A DNA stretch of 10,000 nucleotides from Flavobacterium sp. (lineage in GTDB: Bacteria > Bacteroidota > Bacteroidia > Flavobacteriales > Flavobacteriaceae). This document shows, piece by piece, positions 1 through 6,248 of the stretch; positions within the stretch are counted from its first letter, which is position 1; the number at the start of each line of letters is the position of its first letter. The stretch is taken from NCBI RefSeq assembly GCF_020217025.1, contig NZ_JAIWOF010000112.1:1-10000 (forward strand), in the 5' to 3' direction. A program made the position numbers and the translations under genes. Below the pieces are notes generated by a model. It was not told where the DNA came from, searched no databases, and saw only the letters and a list, made by a program, of their open reading frames with translations.

Positions 1-540
1 CCATGCCCAACCACTTCCAAATTGTCCTGCAGCAGCATCTGTGAGTTGTTTTTGTAAGTTGTCAAACGAGCCTAATTCTGCGGTAATGGCTTCCGCTAAA
101 GCACCTTTTGGAGTACCACCGCCTTTTGGATTTAATATCTCGAAAAACAAATTATGATTATAGTAACCACCTGCGTTATTTCGGATTTCTTTATTGTTAA
201 CGTCTAGGTTTTTTAGAATATCTTCAACGGTTTTTAATTCTAAATCGGTTCCAATTACGGCTTTGTTTAGTTTGTTTGCGTAACCTAAATGATGTTTTGA
301 ATAGTGGATTTCCATTGTACGACCATCTATGTGAGGTTGTAAGTCGTCGTAGGCATATTTTAAGCCGCGCATTTGAAAGATTCCGCCTTCTGTAACTTTT
401 ACATCAGCTGGATTTCCTAAAGCTGAAATTTTAGTTTCTACTTCTGGGTCAGGAATTTTAACTTCTTCTAGTTCGTTTTCTTTTCTACAGCTCGTCATCA
501 TAAATGATATACAAGCCAAAATCAATAATGACTTTTTCAT
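1..540 (-). CDS. sodA: Superoxide dismutase (Fe/Mn family), predicted lipoprotein, 3' end missing
   Basis: Dismutates superoxide to oxygen and hydrogen peroxide. The gene starts at ATG 540-538 and runs off the left edge after 180 codons, so the C-terminal part (second-shell residues and the last two metal ligands, DxWEHAY region) is not visible. Residues 1-18 form a lipoprotein signal (MKKSLLILACISFMMTSC, lipid-accepting Cys18), followed by an acidic linker to about residue 50. The dismutase domain then shows EIHYSKHHLGYANK (77-90) with metal ligand His79 and gateway Tyr87, NNAGGYYNH (121-129) with ligand His129, and GSGWAW (175-180). Gly125 sits where iron enzymes carry an active-site Gln, so the N-terminal half looks Mn-type or cambialistic; the metal is an inference. 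Export as a lipoprotein is unusual because most bacterial family members are cytosolic. It lies 12 bp downstream of the acyl-CoA-binding protein gene, as the last visible gene of the operon. Confidence 0.93.
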   Translation of the reverse strand, partial: MKKSLLILACISFMMTSCRKENELEEVKIPDPEVETKISALGNPADVKVTEGGIFQMRGLKYAYDDLQPHIDGRTMEIHYSKHHLGYANKLNKAVIGTDLELKTVEDILKNLDVNNKEIRNNAGGYYNHNLFFEILNPKGGGTPKGALAEAITAELGSFDNLQKQLTDAAAGQFGSGWAW

Positions 541-552
541 TTGTAATGCGGA

Positions 553-834
553 TTATAAATTACGTTCTTTCAGTAATTGATTGATGATATTGATGTATTC
601 AGCTTTGGCATCATCTGGTTTCAGATGTTTCACTTGCATCCAAGCATTTAATTTGAAAGCATTTCTTAAGTCTTGTGGATTTTGAAATAATAAAGGGTTA
701 GAAGTTTCGGAAGTAGCTTGTTTGTACAAACCATACAATACCAATTGCATATCCTGAGGCACCGACTCTTGTGGAATCAATTGTGCGTTAGCAAATGCTT
801 CATCAAATAATGTATTTAAATCCTTTTCACTCAT
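553..834 (-). CDS. Acyl-CoA-binding protein (ACBP)
   Basis: A 93-residue cytosolic four-helix protein that binds long-chain acyl-CoA esters, buffering and delivering them to lipid enzymes. Family features are clear: LYGLYKQAT at 33-41 matches the signature around the ACBP helix 2, and KLNAW (61-65) plus DDAKAEYINII (74-84) match helices 3 and 4. The ligand-contacting residues of the bovine protein (Tyr28, Tyr31, Lys32, Lys54, Tyr73) appear to correspond to Tyr34, Tyr37, Lys38, Lys61 and Tyr80 with a shift of 6 or 7. Length is normal for a free-standing ACBP (about 86-100 residues). It begins 3 bp after psd ends and is followed 12 bp later by the dismutase gene. The position beside psd and cdsA suggests a role in supplying acyl groups for phospholipid turnover or synthesis, which is inference. 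ACBPs are common in eukaryotes and patchy in bacteria. Confidence 0.92.
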   Translation of the reverse strand: MSEKDLNTLFDEAFANAQLIPQESVPQDMQLVLYGLYKQATSETSNPLLFQNPQDLRNAFKLNAWMQVKHLKPDDAKAEYINIINQLLKERNL

Positions 835-837
835 TCT

Positions 838-1491
838 TTATGCTTTTTTACTAATAACGGTTTTATTTCCGATAGCTTTATCGCCTAGTTTTACATTAAT
901 TTCAGTTCCTAATGGTAAATAAATATCTACTCTTGAGCCAAATTTAATGAAGCCAGCATCTTTGCCTTGAACAACACGCATTCCTTCTTGTGCATAATTC
1001 ACAATACGTCTAGCTAGAGCACCAGCAATCTGACGGTATAAGATTTCACCATAGATTCTATTGTTGATTACAACAGTAGTTCTTTCATTTTCTTCGCTAG
1101 CTTTAGGATGCCAAGCTACTAAGTATTTTCCAGGGTGATATTTGCTGTATTTTACAATTCCGTTTACACAGTAACGTGTAACGTGAACATTAATAGGAGA
1201 CATGAAGATAGAAACCATCAAGCGTTTGTCTTTGAAATATTCTGGTTCGAATACTTCTTCAATAACTACAACTTTTCCATCTACAGGAGCTAAAATGTGA
1301 TTGTCGCTATTGTCTGCAACACGTGTTGGATTTCTGAAGAATTGTAAAACCAAGACTAAAATCACTAATGCAAATAAGTATAAAATAGTTCGTAACCAAT
1401 TTATAGAAACAAATGCATCGGTTAAGAAAATAATTGCAACTACTAAAAGCAGCGTAATGAAAATGATTTTTGAACCTTCTTTATGAAACAT
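838..1491 (-). CDS. psd: Phosphatidylserine decarboxylase, short (archaetidylserine-decarboxylase-like) type
   Basis: Converts phosphatidylserine to phosphatidylethanolamine at the inner membrane using a pyruvoyl cofactor. The 217-residue proenzyme is of the short class. Two hydrophobic segments (about 9-25 and 33-52) anchor the N-terminus. The conserved block APVDG at 68-72 carries the catalytic Asp71, SPINVHVTR at 98-106 carries His103, and YHPGKYLVAWHPK (118-130) followed by ENERTTVV is typical of this subgroup. FGSR at 184-187 is the self-cleavage site: cutting between Gly185 and Ser186 would give a large beta chain and an alpha chain of about 32 residues with the pyruvoyl group at its N-terminus. 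The start overlaps the end of cdsA by 11 bp, which implies translational coupling, and the acyl-CoA-binding protein gene starts 3 bp after the stop. The intermediate enzyme, phosphatidylserine synthase (pssA), is not in this window. Confidence 0.95.
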   Translation of the reverse strand: MFHKEGSKIIFITLLLVVAIIFLTDAFVSINWLRTILYLFALVILVLVLQFFRNPTRVADNSDNHILAPVDGKVVVIEEVFEPEYFKDKRLMVSIFMSPINVHVTRYCVNGIVKYSKYHPGKYLVAWHPKASEENERTTVVINNRIYGEILYRQIAGALARRIVNYAQEGMRVVQGKDAGFIKFGSRVDIYLPLGTEINVKLGDKAIGNKTVISKKA

Positions 1492-2287
1492 AGTATAAAA
1501 TTAAATAAAATAAATTAATAAATGGAATTACAAATATAATACTATCTAGTCGATCTAGAATACCTCCGTGACCGGGCATTATATTTCCGGTGTCTTTTAT
1601 GCCGGCAACACGTTTTAATTTTGATTCGATTAAATCGCCTAACGTACTGAAAATACTAACAATAGCGGCAATGACTATCCAAATAAATAGGGTAGAAGCC
1701 ATGATGTAATAATTTGCTAATAAAACTCCGCCGATAATGGTAAAGACCAAACCTCCAGCAAAACCTTCAATGGTTTTTTTCGGAGAAACACTTGGGAAAA
1801 GTTTGTTCTTTCCTATGTTTTTTCCAACTAAATATGCGAAAGTATCGTTGGTCCAAATTAAAACGATAATAGAAATTAAAATTTTTGGATTATAACCTTT
1901 GACTCCCATTGCAACGTAGTTTGCTAAAATAAAAGGAAGTATCACATAACCAAATAACAAGAAATATCTTGTGTAGATTTTAAAATTTGACTTGTTAGCA
2001 TTAAATAAATAGAGTAACAATTTGATTGAAGTTACAATAGATATTGCGGTTAAAGCTGTATTCAGATTTAAATCGGAGTTTTTATTCCAAAAGAAATAGT
2101 AGGAACTTGCTGCAATTGGAATGCTCATGTAAAAGTTTAACCCGCACATTTTACAAAATTCGTAAACTCCAATCACCAAAAAAACACCAAAAAGAATGGC
2201 TAAACCTTCCCTTGAATAAGAAATGCAGCCTAACAGTAATACAACATAAACGGCTCCAGATAATGCTCTTTTTAGCGTTTCGTTCAT
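1481..2287 (-). CDS. cdsA: Phosphatidate cytidylyltransferase (CDP-diglyceride synthase)
   Basis: Makes CDP-diacylglycerol from CTP and phosphatidic acid, the branch point for all bacterial phospholipids. The 268-residue protein is an integral inner-membrane enzyme with about eight hydrophobic segments. The C-terminal family signature is complete: SKLKR at 222-226, KD at 231-232, PGHGG at 238-242 and DRLD at 245-248, containing the acidic metal-binding residues. SPKKTIEGFAGG at 168-179 and the preceding NDTFAYLVGK (147-156) are also characteristic. Length is normal for the family. The gene begins 2 bp after the LUD gene ends and its 3' end overlaps the psd start by 11 bp, so it sits in the middle of the lipid operon. 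Two enzymes of the phosphatidylethanolamine pathway thus lie together, consistent with coordinated expression. Confidence 0.96.
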   Translation of the reverse strand: MNETLKRALSGAVYVVLLLGCISYSREGLAILFGVFLVIGVYEFCKMCGLNFYMSIPIAASSYYFFWNKNSDLNLNTALTAISIVTSIKLLLYLFNANKSNFKIYTRYFLLFGYVILPFILANYVAMGVKGYNPKILISIIVLIWTNDTFAYLVGKNIGKNKLFPSVSPKKTIEGFAGGLVFTIIGGVLLANYYIMASTLFIWIVIAAIVSIFSTLGDLIESKLKRVAGIKDTGNIMPGHGGILDRLDSIIFVIPFINLFYLILYYVS

Positions 2288-2289
2288 TA

Positions 2290-2895
2290 TTATAAATCTT
2301 CTAAAAGAAGTAAGTATAGATTTTTATGGCAACTTCCATAGTGAAGAAAATCCTGTTCTTTTACTTCTTCAAAATATTTTATGGTGGTAATATTAGAAGG
2401 GTAATTTTTTTCGTGCGTGCTCTTAATACGCCTCAAGCCGTCACTTTTACTATTTACTATCTGACTTGTTGTTGCGAAAACAATCATGTTAGTTGGAAGT
2501 TCATTAGGTTTGAAGTGTTTCAATTGATTAGATGAGAATAATATAGAGCCTTCATCTGCGATTAAATTTTCACAAGAAGAAAGAAAAAATACAGGAGTTG
2601 ATAAATTGTCGTAAGTTAATTTGTTATCATCAAGCAAATAAAGTAATCGGTTGTCAAAACACTGGGCATTACATTCAAACCAATCATTTTCTGCTAATAT
2701 ATTTTCAAAATTCTCTGCAATTTCATCTAAATTCTCACAATAAATGAATTTACCTCCATTTCCTTTGAAATTGAAAGTAAACTGTTCGTCTATTGGTAAT
2801 GTAGTATCTGGAGAATAAGGACTTTTGACTTCTTGTTTTTTGTCATTGTCCTCTTCCTTAGAAGATGTACCAAAAAATTTTCTAAAAAGACTCAT
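2290..2895 (-). CDS. LUD-domain (LutC/YkgG-like) protein of unknown role
   Basis: A 201-residue protein, probably cytosolic, with no signal peptide or membrane segment. The first 45 residues are charged and low-complexity (KEEDNDKKQE); the rest resembles the LUD domain of LutC. Supporting segments are IADEGSILFSSNQ at 112-124, equivalent to the family's 'TGT/EGS' strand, and ELPTNMIVFATTSQIV at 132-147, equivalent to the 'LPxxHIVVVxxxQIV' segment, plus a C-terminal YLLLLED at 194-200. LutC proteins normally work with LutA and LutB in lactate oxidation, but no lutA or lutB is nearby. Free-standing LUD proteins between ftsH and cdsA are, as I recall, common in Flavobacteriaceae; their biochemical function is not known to me. 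It is the first gene of the lipid operon, 2 bp before cdsA, behind the ftsH terminator. Confidence 0.75.
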   Translation of the reverse strand: MSLFRKFFGTSSKEEDNDKKQEVKSPYSPDTTLPIDEQFTFNFKGNGGKFIYCENLDEIAENFENILAENDWFECNAQCFDNRLLYLLDDNKLTYDNLSTPVFFLSSCENLIADEGSILFSSNQLKHFKPNELPTNMIVFATTSQIVNSKSDGLRRIKSTHEKNYPSNITTIKYFEEVKEQDFLHYGSCHKNLYLLLLEDL

Positions 2896-2927
2896 GTATC
2901 TTTAGTAGGTTTTTTAACTGTGAAAAT

Positions 2928-2935
2928 CAAAGATA
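2928..2935 (-). promoter_or_regulatory. Candidate -7 promoter element for the LUD-cdsA-psd operon
   Basis: On the minus strand these bases read TATCTTTG, an exact match to the Bacteroidetes -7 consensus TAnnTTTG. It lies 32 bp before the LUD start codon, giving a predicted leader of about 25 nt. No good -33 TTTG/TTG box is seen 17-22 bp upstream, where the ftsH terminator hairpin lies. The element is a sequence match only. Confidence 0.5.
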
Positions 2936-2937
2936 AA

Positions 2938-2975
2938 AAAAATCTTAGTTCTTTACATACAGAACTAAGATTTTT
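2938..2975 (-). terminator. Intrinsic terminator after ftsH
   Basis: A perfect 15-bp inverted repeat (2938-2952 paired with 2961-2975, AAAAATCTTAGTTCT and its complement) encloses an 8-nt loop. In the direction of ftsH transcription the stem runs into a T tract that continues to about 2936. It starts about 27 bp beyond the ftsH stop codon. The arms are A/T at their ends, so a T run also follows on the plus strand, but no plus-strand gene leads into it. Confidence 0.85.
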
Positions 2976-3002
2976 ATTAATATTATTTTGTTGATAAGTT
3001 AC

Positions 3003-4946
3003 TTATTCTGAAATTGTCTTTTCGTCCGTGTTTTCAGGAGTTGTAGTAACTTCTTTATCAAAAGGTCTTTTTCCAAAAATGGTTTCTAAATCATCTTTAA
3101 AAATTACTTCTTTTTCAATCAGAATATCAGCTAATTGGGTTAGTTTTTCTTTGTTTGTTTCCAAAAGATGAATCGCTCTGTCGTACTGTTCTTCAATTAA
3201 TTTTGAAATTTCAGTATCGATAACTTTTGCTGTTTCTTCTGAATATGGTTTTGAAAAATTATAGTCCGATTGTCCTGTTGAATCGTAATAAGTAATATTT
3301 CCAAGCTTATCATTCAATCCATAAATGGTTACCATTGCTCTTGCTTGACGTGTGACTTTCTCTAAATCGCTCAACGCTCCAGTTGAAATTTTATTAAAAA
3401 TTACTTTTTCGGCAGCACGACCTCCCATGGTAGCACACATTTCGTCTAACATTTGTTCTGGACGTACAATCAGTCTTTCTTCTGGTAAATACCAAGCAGC
3501 ACCTAAACTTTGTCCTCGAGGAACAATTGTTACTTTTACTAAAGGTGCAGCGTGCTCTAACATCCAACTTACTGTTGCGTGACCTGCTTCGTGAATCGCA
3601 ATAGCACGTTTTTCTTCAGGAGTTACGATTTTATTTTTCTTTTCTAAACCACCAATGATTCTATCTACAGCGTCTAGGAAATCTTGTTTATCAACTGCTT
3701 TTTTGTCTTTACGAGCTGCTATTAAAGCCGCTTCGTTACAAACATTAGCAATATCAGCACCCGAGAATCCTGGAGTTTGTTTTGCTAAAAATTCAGTATC
3801 TAACTCCTCTGATTTTTTCAAAGGTTTTAAATGTACTTCAAAAATTTCTTTACGTTCTCTAATGTCTGGTAAGTCTACATAAATTTGTCTGTCAAAACGA
3901 CCGGCACGTAATAGAGCTTTGTCTAAAACATCAGCACGGTTGGTTGCAGCTAAAACAATTACGTTGGAATTGGTTCCAAAACCATCCATTTCAGTTAATA
4001 ACTGATTCAGCGTGTTTTCTCTTTCGTCGTTAGCACCTGTCATGTTGTTTTTTCCACGAGCTCTACCTACAGCGTCAATTTCGTCAATGAAAATGATAGA
4101 TGGTGATTTTTCTTTCGCTTGTTTGAATAAATCTCGAACACGAGAAGCTCCAACTCCTACAAACATCTCCACAAAATCAGAACCTGATAAAGAGAAGAAA
4201 GGTACTTTAGCTTCACCGGCAACGGCTTTTGCTAATAAGGTTTTTCCTGTTCCTGGAGGACCAACTAATAAAGCTCCTTTTGGAATTTTTCCTCCAATAG
4301 AAGTATATTTTTCAGGGTTTTTCAAGAATTCTACGATTTCTTGAATTTCTTCTTTAGCTCCTTCTAATCCGGCAACGTTTTCAAATGTTACTCTTGTATC
4401 ATTTTTTTCGTCAAATAATTTAGCTTTCGATTTTCCGATGCTAAAAATCTGACCTCCGCCACCGCCAGAACCACCTGACATTCTTCGCATCATGAAAATC
4501 CATAAACCAATTAATATTACAATTGGTAAAAGCATTGAGATAAGTTCCCCCCACATGCTTTCTGGTTCTTTTTCATATTCTGAAAGTTTACCTTCGTTTG
4601 ATGCTTTTTGTAAATTTTCTTGAAAGGTTTTTAAATCACCAATTTCAAAGAAATAGTGAGGACCTTTAGTGTTTAATTTGTTTAAAACATCATTCTTTAC
4701 TTTGTCATGTGTTTTATCTGTTAAAGCTGTTTTCTTTAAATAGACAGTAGCTTTAGTATTGGTAAACACCACTTTTTGTACCTGATTTTTATCTAAAAAT
4801 TGGTAGAATTTTGATAATGTTGTAGGCGCAGGATTGCTTAAATCAATTCCTTTGGTAAATAAACTTATCGTAAAAAAAATAGTCAAGACAAGTACAATAC
4901 TCATCCAAGGACTAAACTTAAATCCAGAATTATTATTTTGTGCCAT
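3003..4946 (-). CDS. ftsH: ATP-dependent zinc metalloprotease FtsH
   Basis: Membrane-anchored AAA+ protease that extracts and degrades misassembled membrane proteins and selected regulators. The 647-residue protein has, in order: a membrane segment at about 16-30, a periplasmic domain, a second membrane segment at about 134-153, a glycine-rich linker (157-165), the AAA+ module with Walker A GPPGTGKT (229-236), pore-loop MFVG (261-264), Walker B IIFIDEID (284-291) and the second region of homology with arginine fingers at Arg347/Arg350, then the M41 protease domain with HEAGH (452-456) and the third zinc ligand Asp527 in STGALSD. All catalytic residues are present. The charged C-terminal tail is typical. 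It starts 8 bp after rsfS ends, so the two are co-transcribed, and it ends at a strong hairpin terminator. Confidence 0.98.
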   Translation of the reverse strand: MAQNNNSGFKFSPWMSIVLVLTIFFTISLFTKGIDLSNPAPTTLSKFYQFLDKNQVQKVVFTNTKATVYLKKTALTDKTHDKVKNDVLNKLNTKGPHYFFEIGDLKTFQENLQKASNEGKLSEYEKEPESMWGELISMLLPIVILIGLWIFMMRRMSGGSGGGGGQIFSIGKSKAKLFDEKNDTRVTFENVAGLEGAKEEIQEIVEFLKNPEKYTSIGGKIPKGALLVGPPGTGKTLLAKAVAGEAKVPFFSLSGSDFVEMFVGVGASRVRDLFKQAKEKSPSIIFIDEIDAVGRARGKNNMTGANDERENTLNQLLTEMDGFGTNSNVIVLAATNRADVLDKALLRAGRFDRQIYVDLPDIRERKEIFEVHLKPLKKSEELDTEFLAKQTPGFSGADIANVCNEAALIAARKDKKAVDKQDFLDAVDRIIGGLEKKNKIVTPEEKRAIAIHEAGHATVSWMLEHAAPLVKVTIVPRGQSLGAAWYLPEERLIVRPEQMLDEMCATMGGRAAEKVIFNKISTGALSDLEKVTRQARAMVTIYGLNDKLGNITYYDSTGQSDYNFSKPYSEETAKVIDTEISKLIEEQYDRAIHLLETNKEKLTQLADILIEKEVIFKDDLETIFGKRPFDKEVTTTPENTDEKTISE

Positions 4947-4954
4947 AAAATTTT

Positions 4955-5326
4955 TTAGTATTTTGATTCAATGGTAGTGATTTTAGCATCACCCCATAAA
5001 CTCTCAATTCGGTAGTATTCACGAATGTGTTTTTGAAAAACGTGTACTACAATGTTTACGTAATCCATTAAAACCCATTCTCCATTTTCAGCACCTTCAA
5101 CGTGCCATGGTTTGTCTTTTAACTCTTTAGAAACGATTTTTTGTATTGATCCTACGATTGCATTTACTTGTGTATTTGAATTTCCATTGCAAATTACAAA
5201 ATAGTCACAAACCGTGTTGTCAATTTCTCTTAAATCAAGAATATCAATATTTTCTCCTTTTACTTCTTCAATCCCTTTGATGATGTTTGCTAATAAATCA
5301 TCATTATTAATCTGCTTCTTCGCCAT
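4955..5326 (-). CDS. rsfS: Ribosome silencing factor RsfS (Iojap/YbeB family)
   Basis: Binds ribosomal protein uL14 on the large subunit and blocks subunit joining, lowering translation when nutrients run short. The 123-residue cytosolic protein matches the family over most of its length: IDILDLREIDNTVCDYFVIC (27-46), PWHVEG (73-78), EWVLMDYVNIVVHVF (83-97) and REYYRIESLWGDA (102-114), the last being the most diagnostic. Length is normal (about 105-130). The start at ATG 5326 leaves a short charged N-terminal extension and fits the promoter element just upstream. It is the first gene of the rsfS-ftsH unit, divergent from birA with an 85-bp intergenic region. The rsfS-ftsH pairing is familiar from Bacteroidetes genomes. 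Confidence 0.95.
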   Translation of the reverse strand: MAKKQINNDDLLANIIKGIEEVKGENIDILDLREIDNTVCDYFVICNGNSNTQVNAIVGSIQKIVSKELKDKPWHVEGAENGEWVLMDYVNIVVHVFQKHIREYYRIESLWGDAKITTIESKY

Positions 5327-5346
5327 TTATTATTTTTCTATTTATG

Positions 5347-5354
5347 CAAAGGTA
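5347..5354 (-). promoter_or_regulatory. Candidate -7 promoter element for rsfS-ftsH
   Basis: The minus strand reads TACCTTTG, an exact TAnnTTTG match, 20 bp before the rsfS start codon. A weak -33 candidate (GTTC, positions 5376-5379 on the complement) lies 21 bp further upstream instead of the expected TTTG/TTG. The predicted leader is short, about 15 nt. Confidence 0.5.
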
Positions 5355-5372
5355 TCATTTTTTGTGATTATT

Positions 5373-5401
5373 TTTGAACCTTAACATAAGATTAAATTTT
5401 G
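5373..5401 (+). promoter_or_regulatory. Weak candidate promoter for birA
   Basis: TTTG at 5373-5376 is followed after 16 bp by TAAATTTTG (5393-5401), which is the TAnnTTTG element with one extra base between the TA and TTTG halves. It would start transcription only a few bases before the birA ATG at 5412, giving a nearly leaderless message. The imperfect spacing makes this tentative. Confidence 0.25.
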
Positions 5402-5411
5402 TTAGTACGAT

Positions 5412-6143
5412 ATGAGAATAATCAAACTCGATGCCATAGATTCAACCAACCGTTTTTTAAAAGCACTTTCTGCTCAAGAAAGTTGTGAAAATTTCACAGT
5501 TGTAAGTACCGAATCGCAAACAGAAGGTAAAGGTCAAAGAGGTTCTGGATGGGTTTCTGGAGCAGGTAATAATCTAACTTTTAGTGTTTTATATAATCAA
5601 AGAGTTGAAGGAATTACGAGTCTTTTTACATTAAATATCATCATAGCTTTGAGTATTGTTGAAGCGCTAAAAACCGTTAGTAATTTAAATTTTGTCATCA
5701 AATGGCCAAACGACATTTTGGCAGAAAATAAAAAAATAGGTGGCATTTTAATAGAAAATACGTTTAAAAATTCAAGTGAAGTGCAATCGATAATCGGAAT
5801 TGGTTTGAATGTAAATCAATCTCAATTCGAAAATTTACCTCAAGCTTCGTCTTTATTTTTGTTGGAAAATAAAATTTTTGATAGAGAAACGATGCTAATT
5901 TCAATTGTAAATCAGTTAGAATACAATTTAAAACAATTACCAATTTTAGGAGAAACTCATTTTTGGAACGCCTATCATCAAATTTTGTTTAAGAAAGATG
6001 TAGTTTCTGCTTTTGAATCGGTTGCTGGAAATCGATTTGTAGGTAAAATTCAAGAAGTTACGCAAGAAGGAAAATTAGCGGTTTTATTGGAAGATGATTC
6101 TATTCAATTTTTTGATGTCAAAGAGGTGAAAATGTTGTACTAA
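5412..6143 (+). CDS. birA: Biotin--[acetyl-CoA-carboxylase] ligase, catalytic domain only
   Basis: Activates biotin with ATP and attaches it to a lysine of biotin carboxyl carrier proteins such as AccB, and so supports fatty-acid synthesis. The 243-residue protein begins directly with the catalytic fold (LDAIDSTN, 6-13) and has no N-terminal helix-turn-helix, so it is a group I ligase and cannot act as the E. coli-type biotin repressor. Motifs visible are the biotinyl-adenylate loop EGKGQRGSGW (38-47; GRGRRGR in E. coli), KWPNDI (97-102), KIGGILIE (108-115) with the likely catalytic lysine in this region, and GIGLNVN (129-135). A small C-terminal SH3-like domain (about 195-240) is present. 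The start is fixed by the conserved STN segment. It is divergent from rsfS; the next gene has its own promoter element. Confidence 0.95.
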   Translation: MRIIKLDAIDSTNRFLKALSAQESCENFTVVSTESQTEGKGQRGSGWVSGAGNNLTFSVLYNQRVEGITSLFTLNIIIALSIVEALKTVSNLNFVIKWPNDILAENKKIGGILIENTFKNSSEVQSIIGIGLNVNQSQFENLPQASSLFLLENKIFDRETMLISIVNQLEYNLKQLPILGETHFWNAYHQILFKKDVVSAFESVAGNRFVGKIQEVTQEGKLAVLLEDDSIQFFDVKEVKMLY

Positions 6144-6170
6144 AATGAGAACGTTATAAATTCCTCAAAC

Positions 6171-6190
6171 CTTTGTTAAACTTCGTTAAA
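6171..6190 (+). repeat. Tandem 10-bp direct repeat upstream of ccsBA
   Basis: Two adjacent 10-base units, CTTTGTTAAA and CTTCGTTAAA, differ at one base. They lie in the 105-bp gap after birA and end 17 bp before the -7 element of the following gene. One unit per helical turn and this placement fit a regulator site or a -33 contact region; function is inference. Confidence 0.5.
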
Positions 6191-6207
6191 AAGTTTTTGT
6201 TTTTAAG

Positions 6208-6215
6208 TACATTTG
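6208..6215 (+). promoter_or_regulatory. Candidate -7 promoter element for ccsBA
   Basis: TACATTTG matches TAnnTTTG exactly, 33 bp before the preferred ATG at 6249, which gives a leader of about 25 nt. The upstream -33 position holds only a TTCG/TTTG-like sequence inside the tandem repeat at 6171-6190, with non-ideal spacing. The TTG at 6213 overlaps this element, which argues against that TTG as the start codon of the gene. Confidence 0.5.
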
Positions 6216-6248
6216 TGCCAATTAAAAAAACGTATTCCTATATATCTC

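Noticed and set aside
4012..4344. Open 110-codon frame on the plus strand inside ftsH, and similar antisense frames at 3352-3582 and 3655-3882
   Set aside because: They lie antisense to conserved AAA+ and protease coding sequence, have no promoter or recognisable domain, and are explained by the codon use of ftsH.
5327..5411. Riboswitch or structured RNA in the rsfS-birA intergenic region
   Set aside because: At 85 bp with two divergent promoters there is no room, and I see no stable inverted repeats.
5412..6143. birA as a bifunctional biotin repressor
   Set aside because: The protein starts at the catalytic domain; no N-terminal helix-turn-helix is present and the upstream 85 bp contains no in-frame extension that could encode one.
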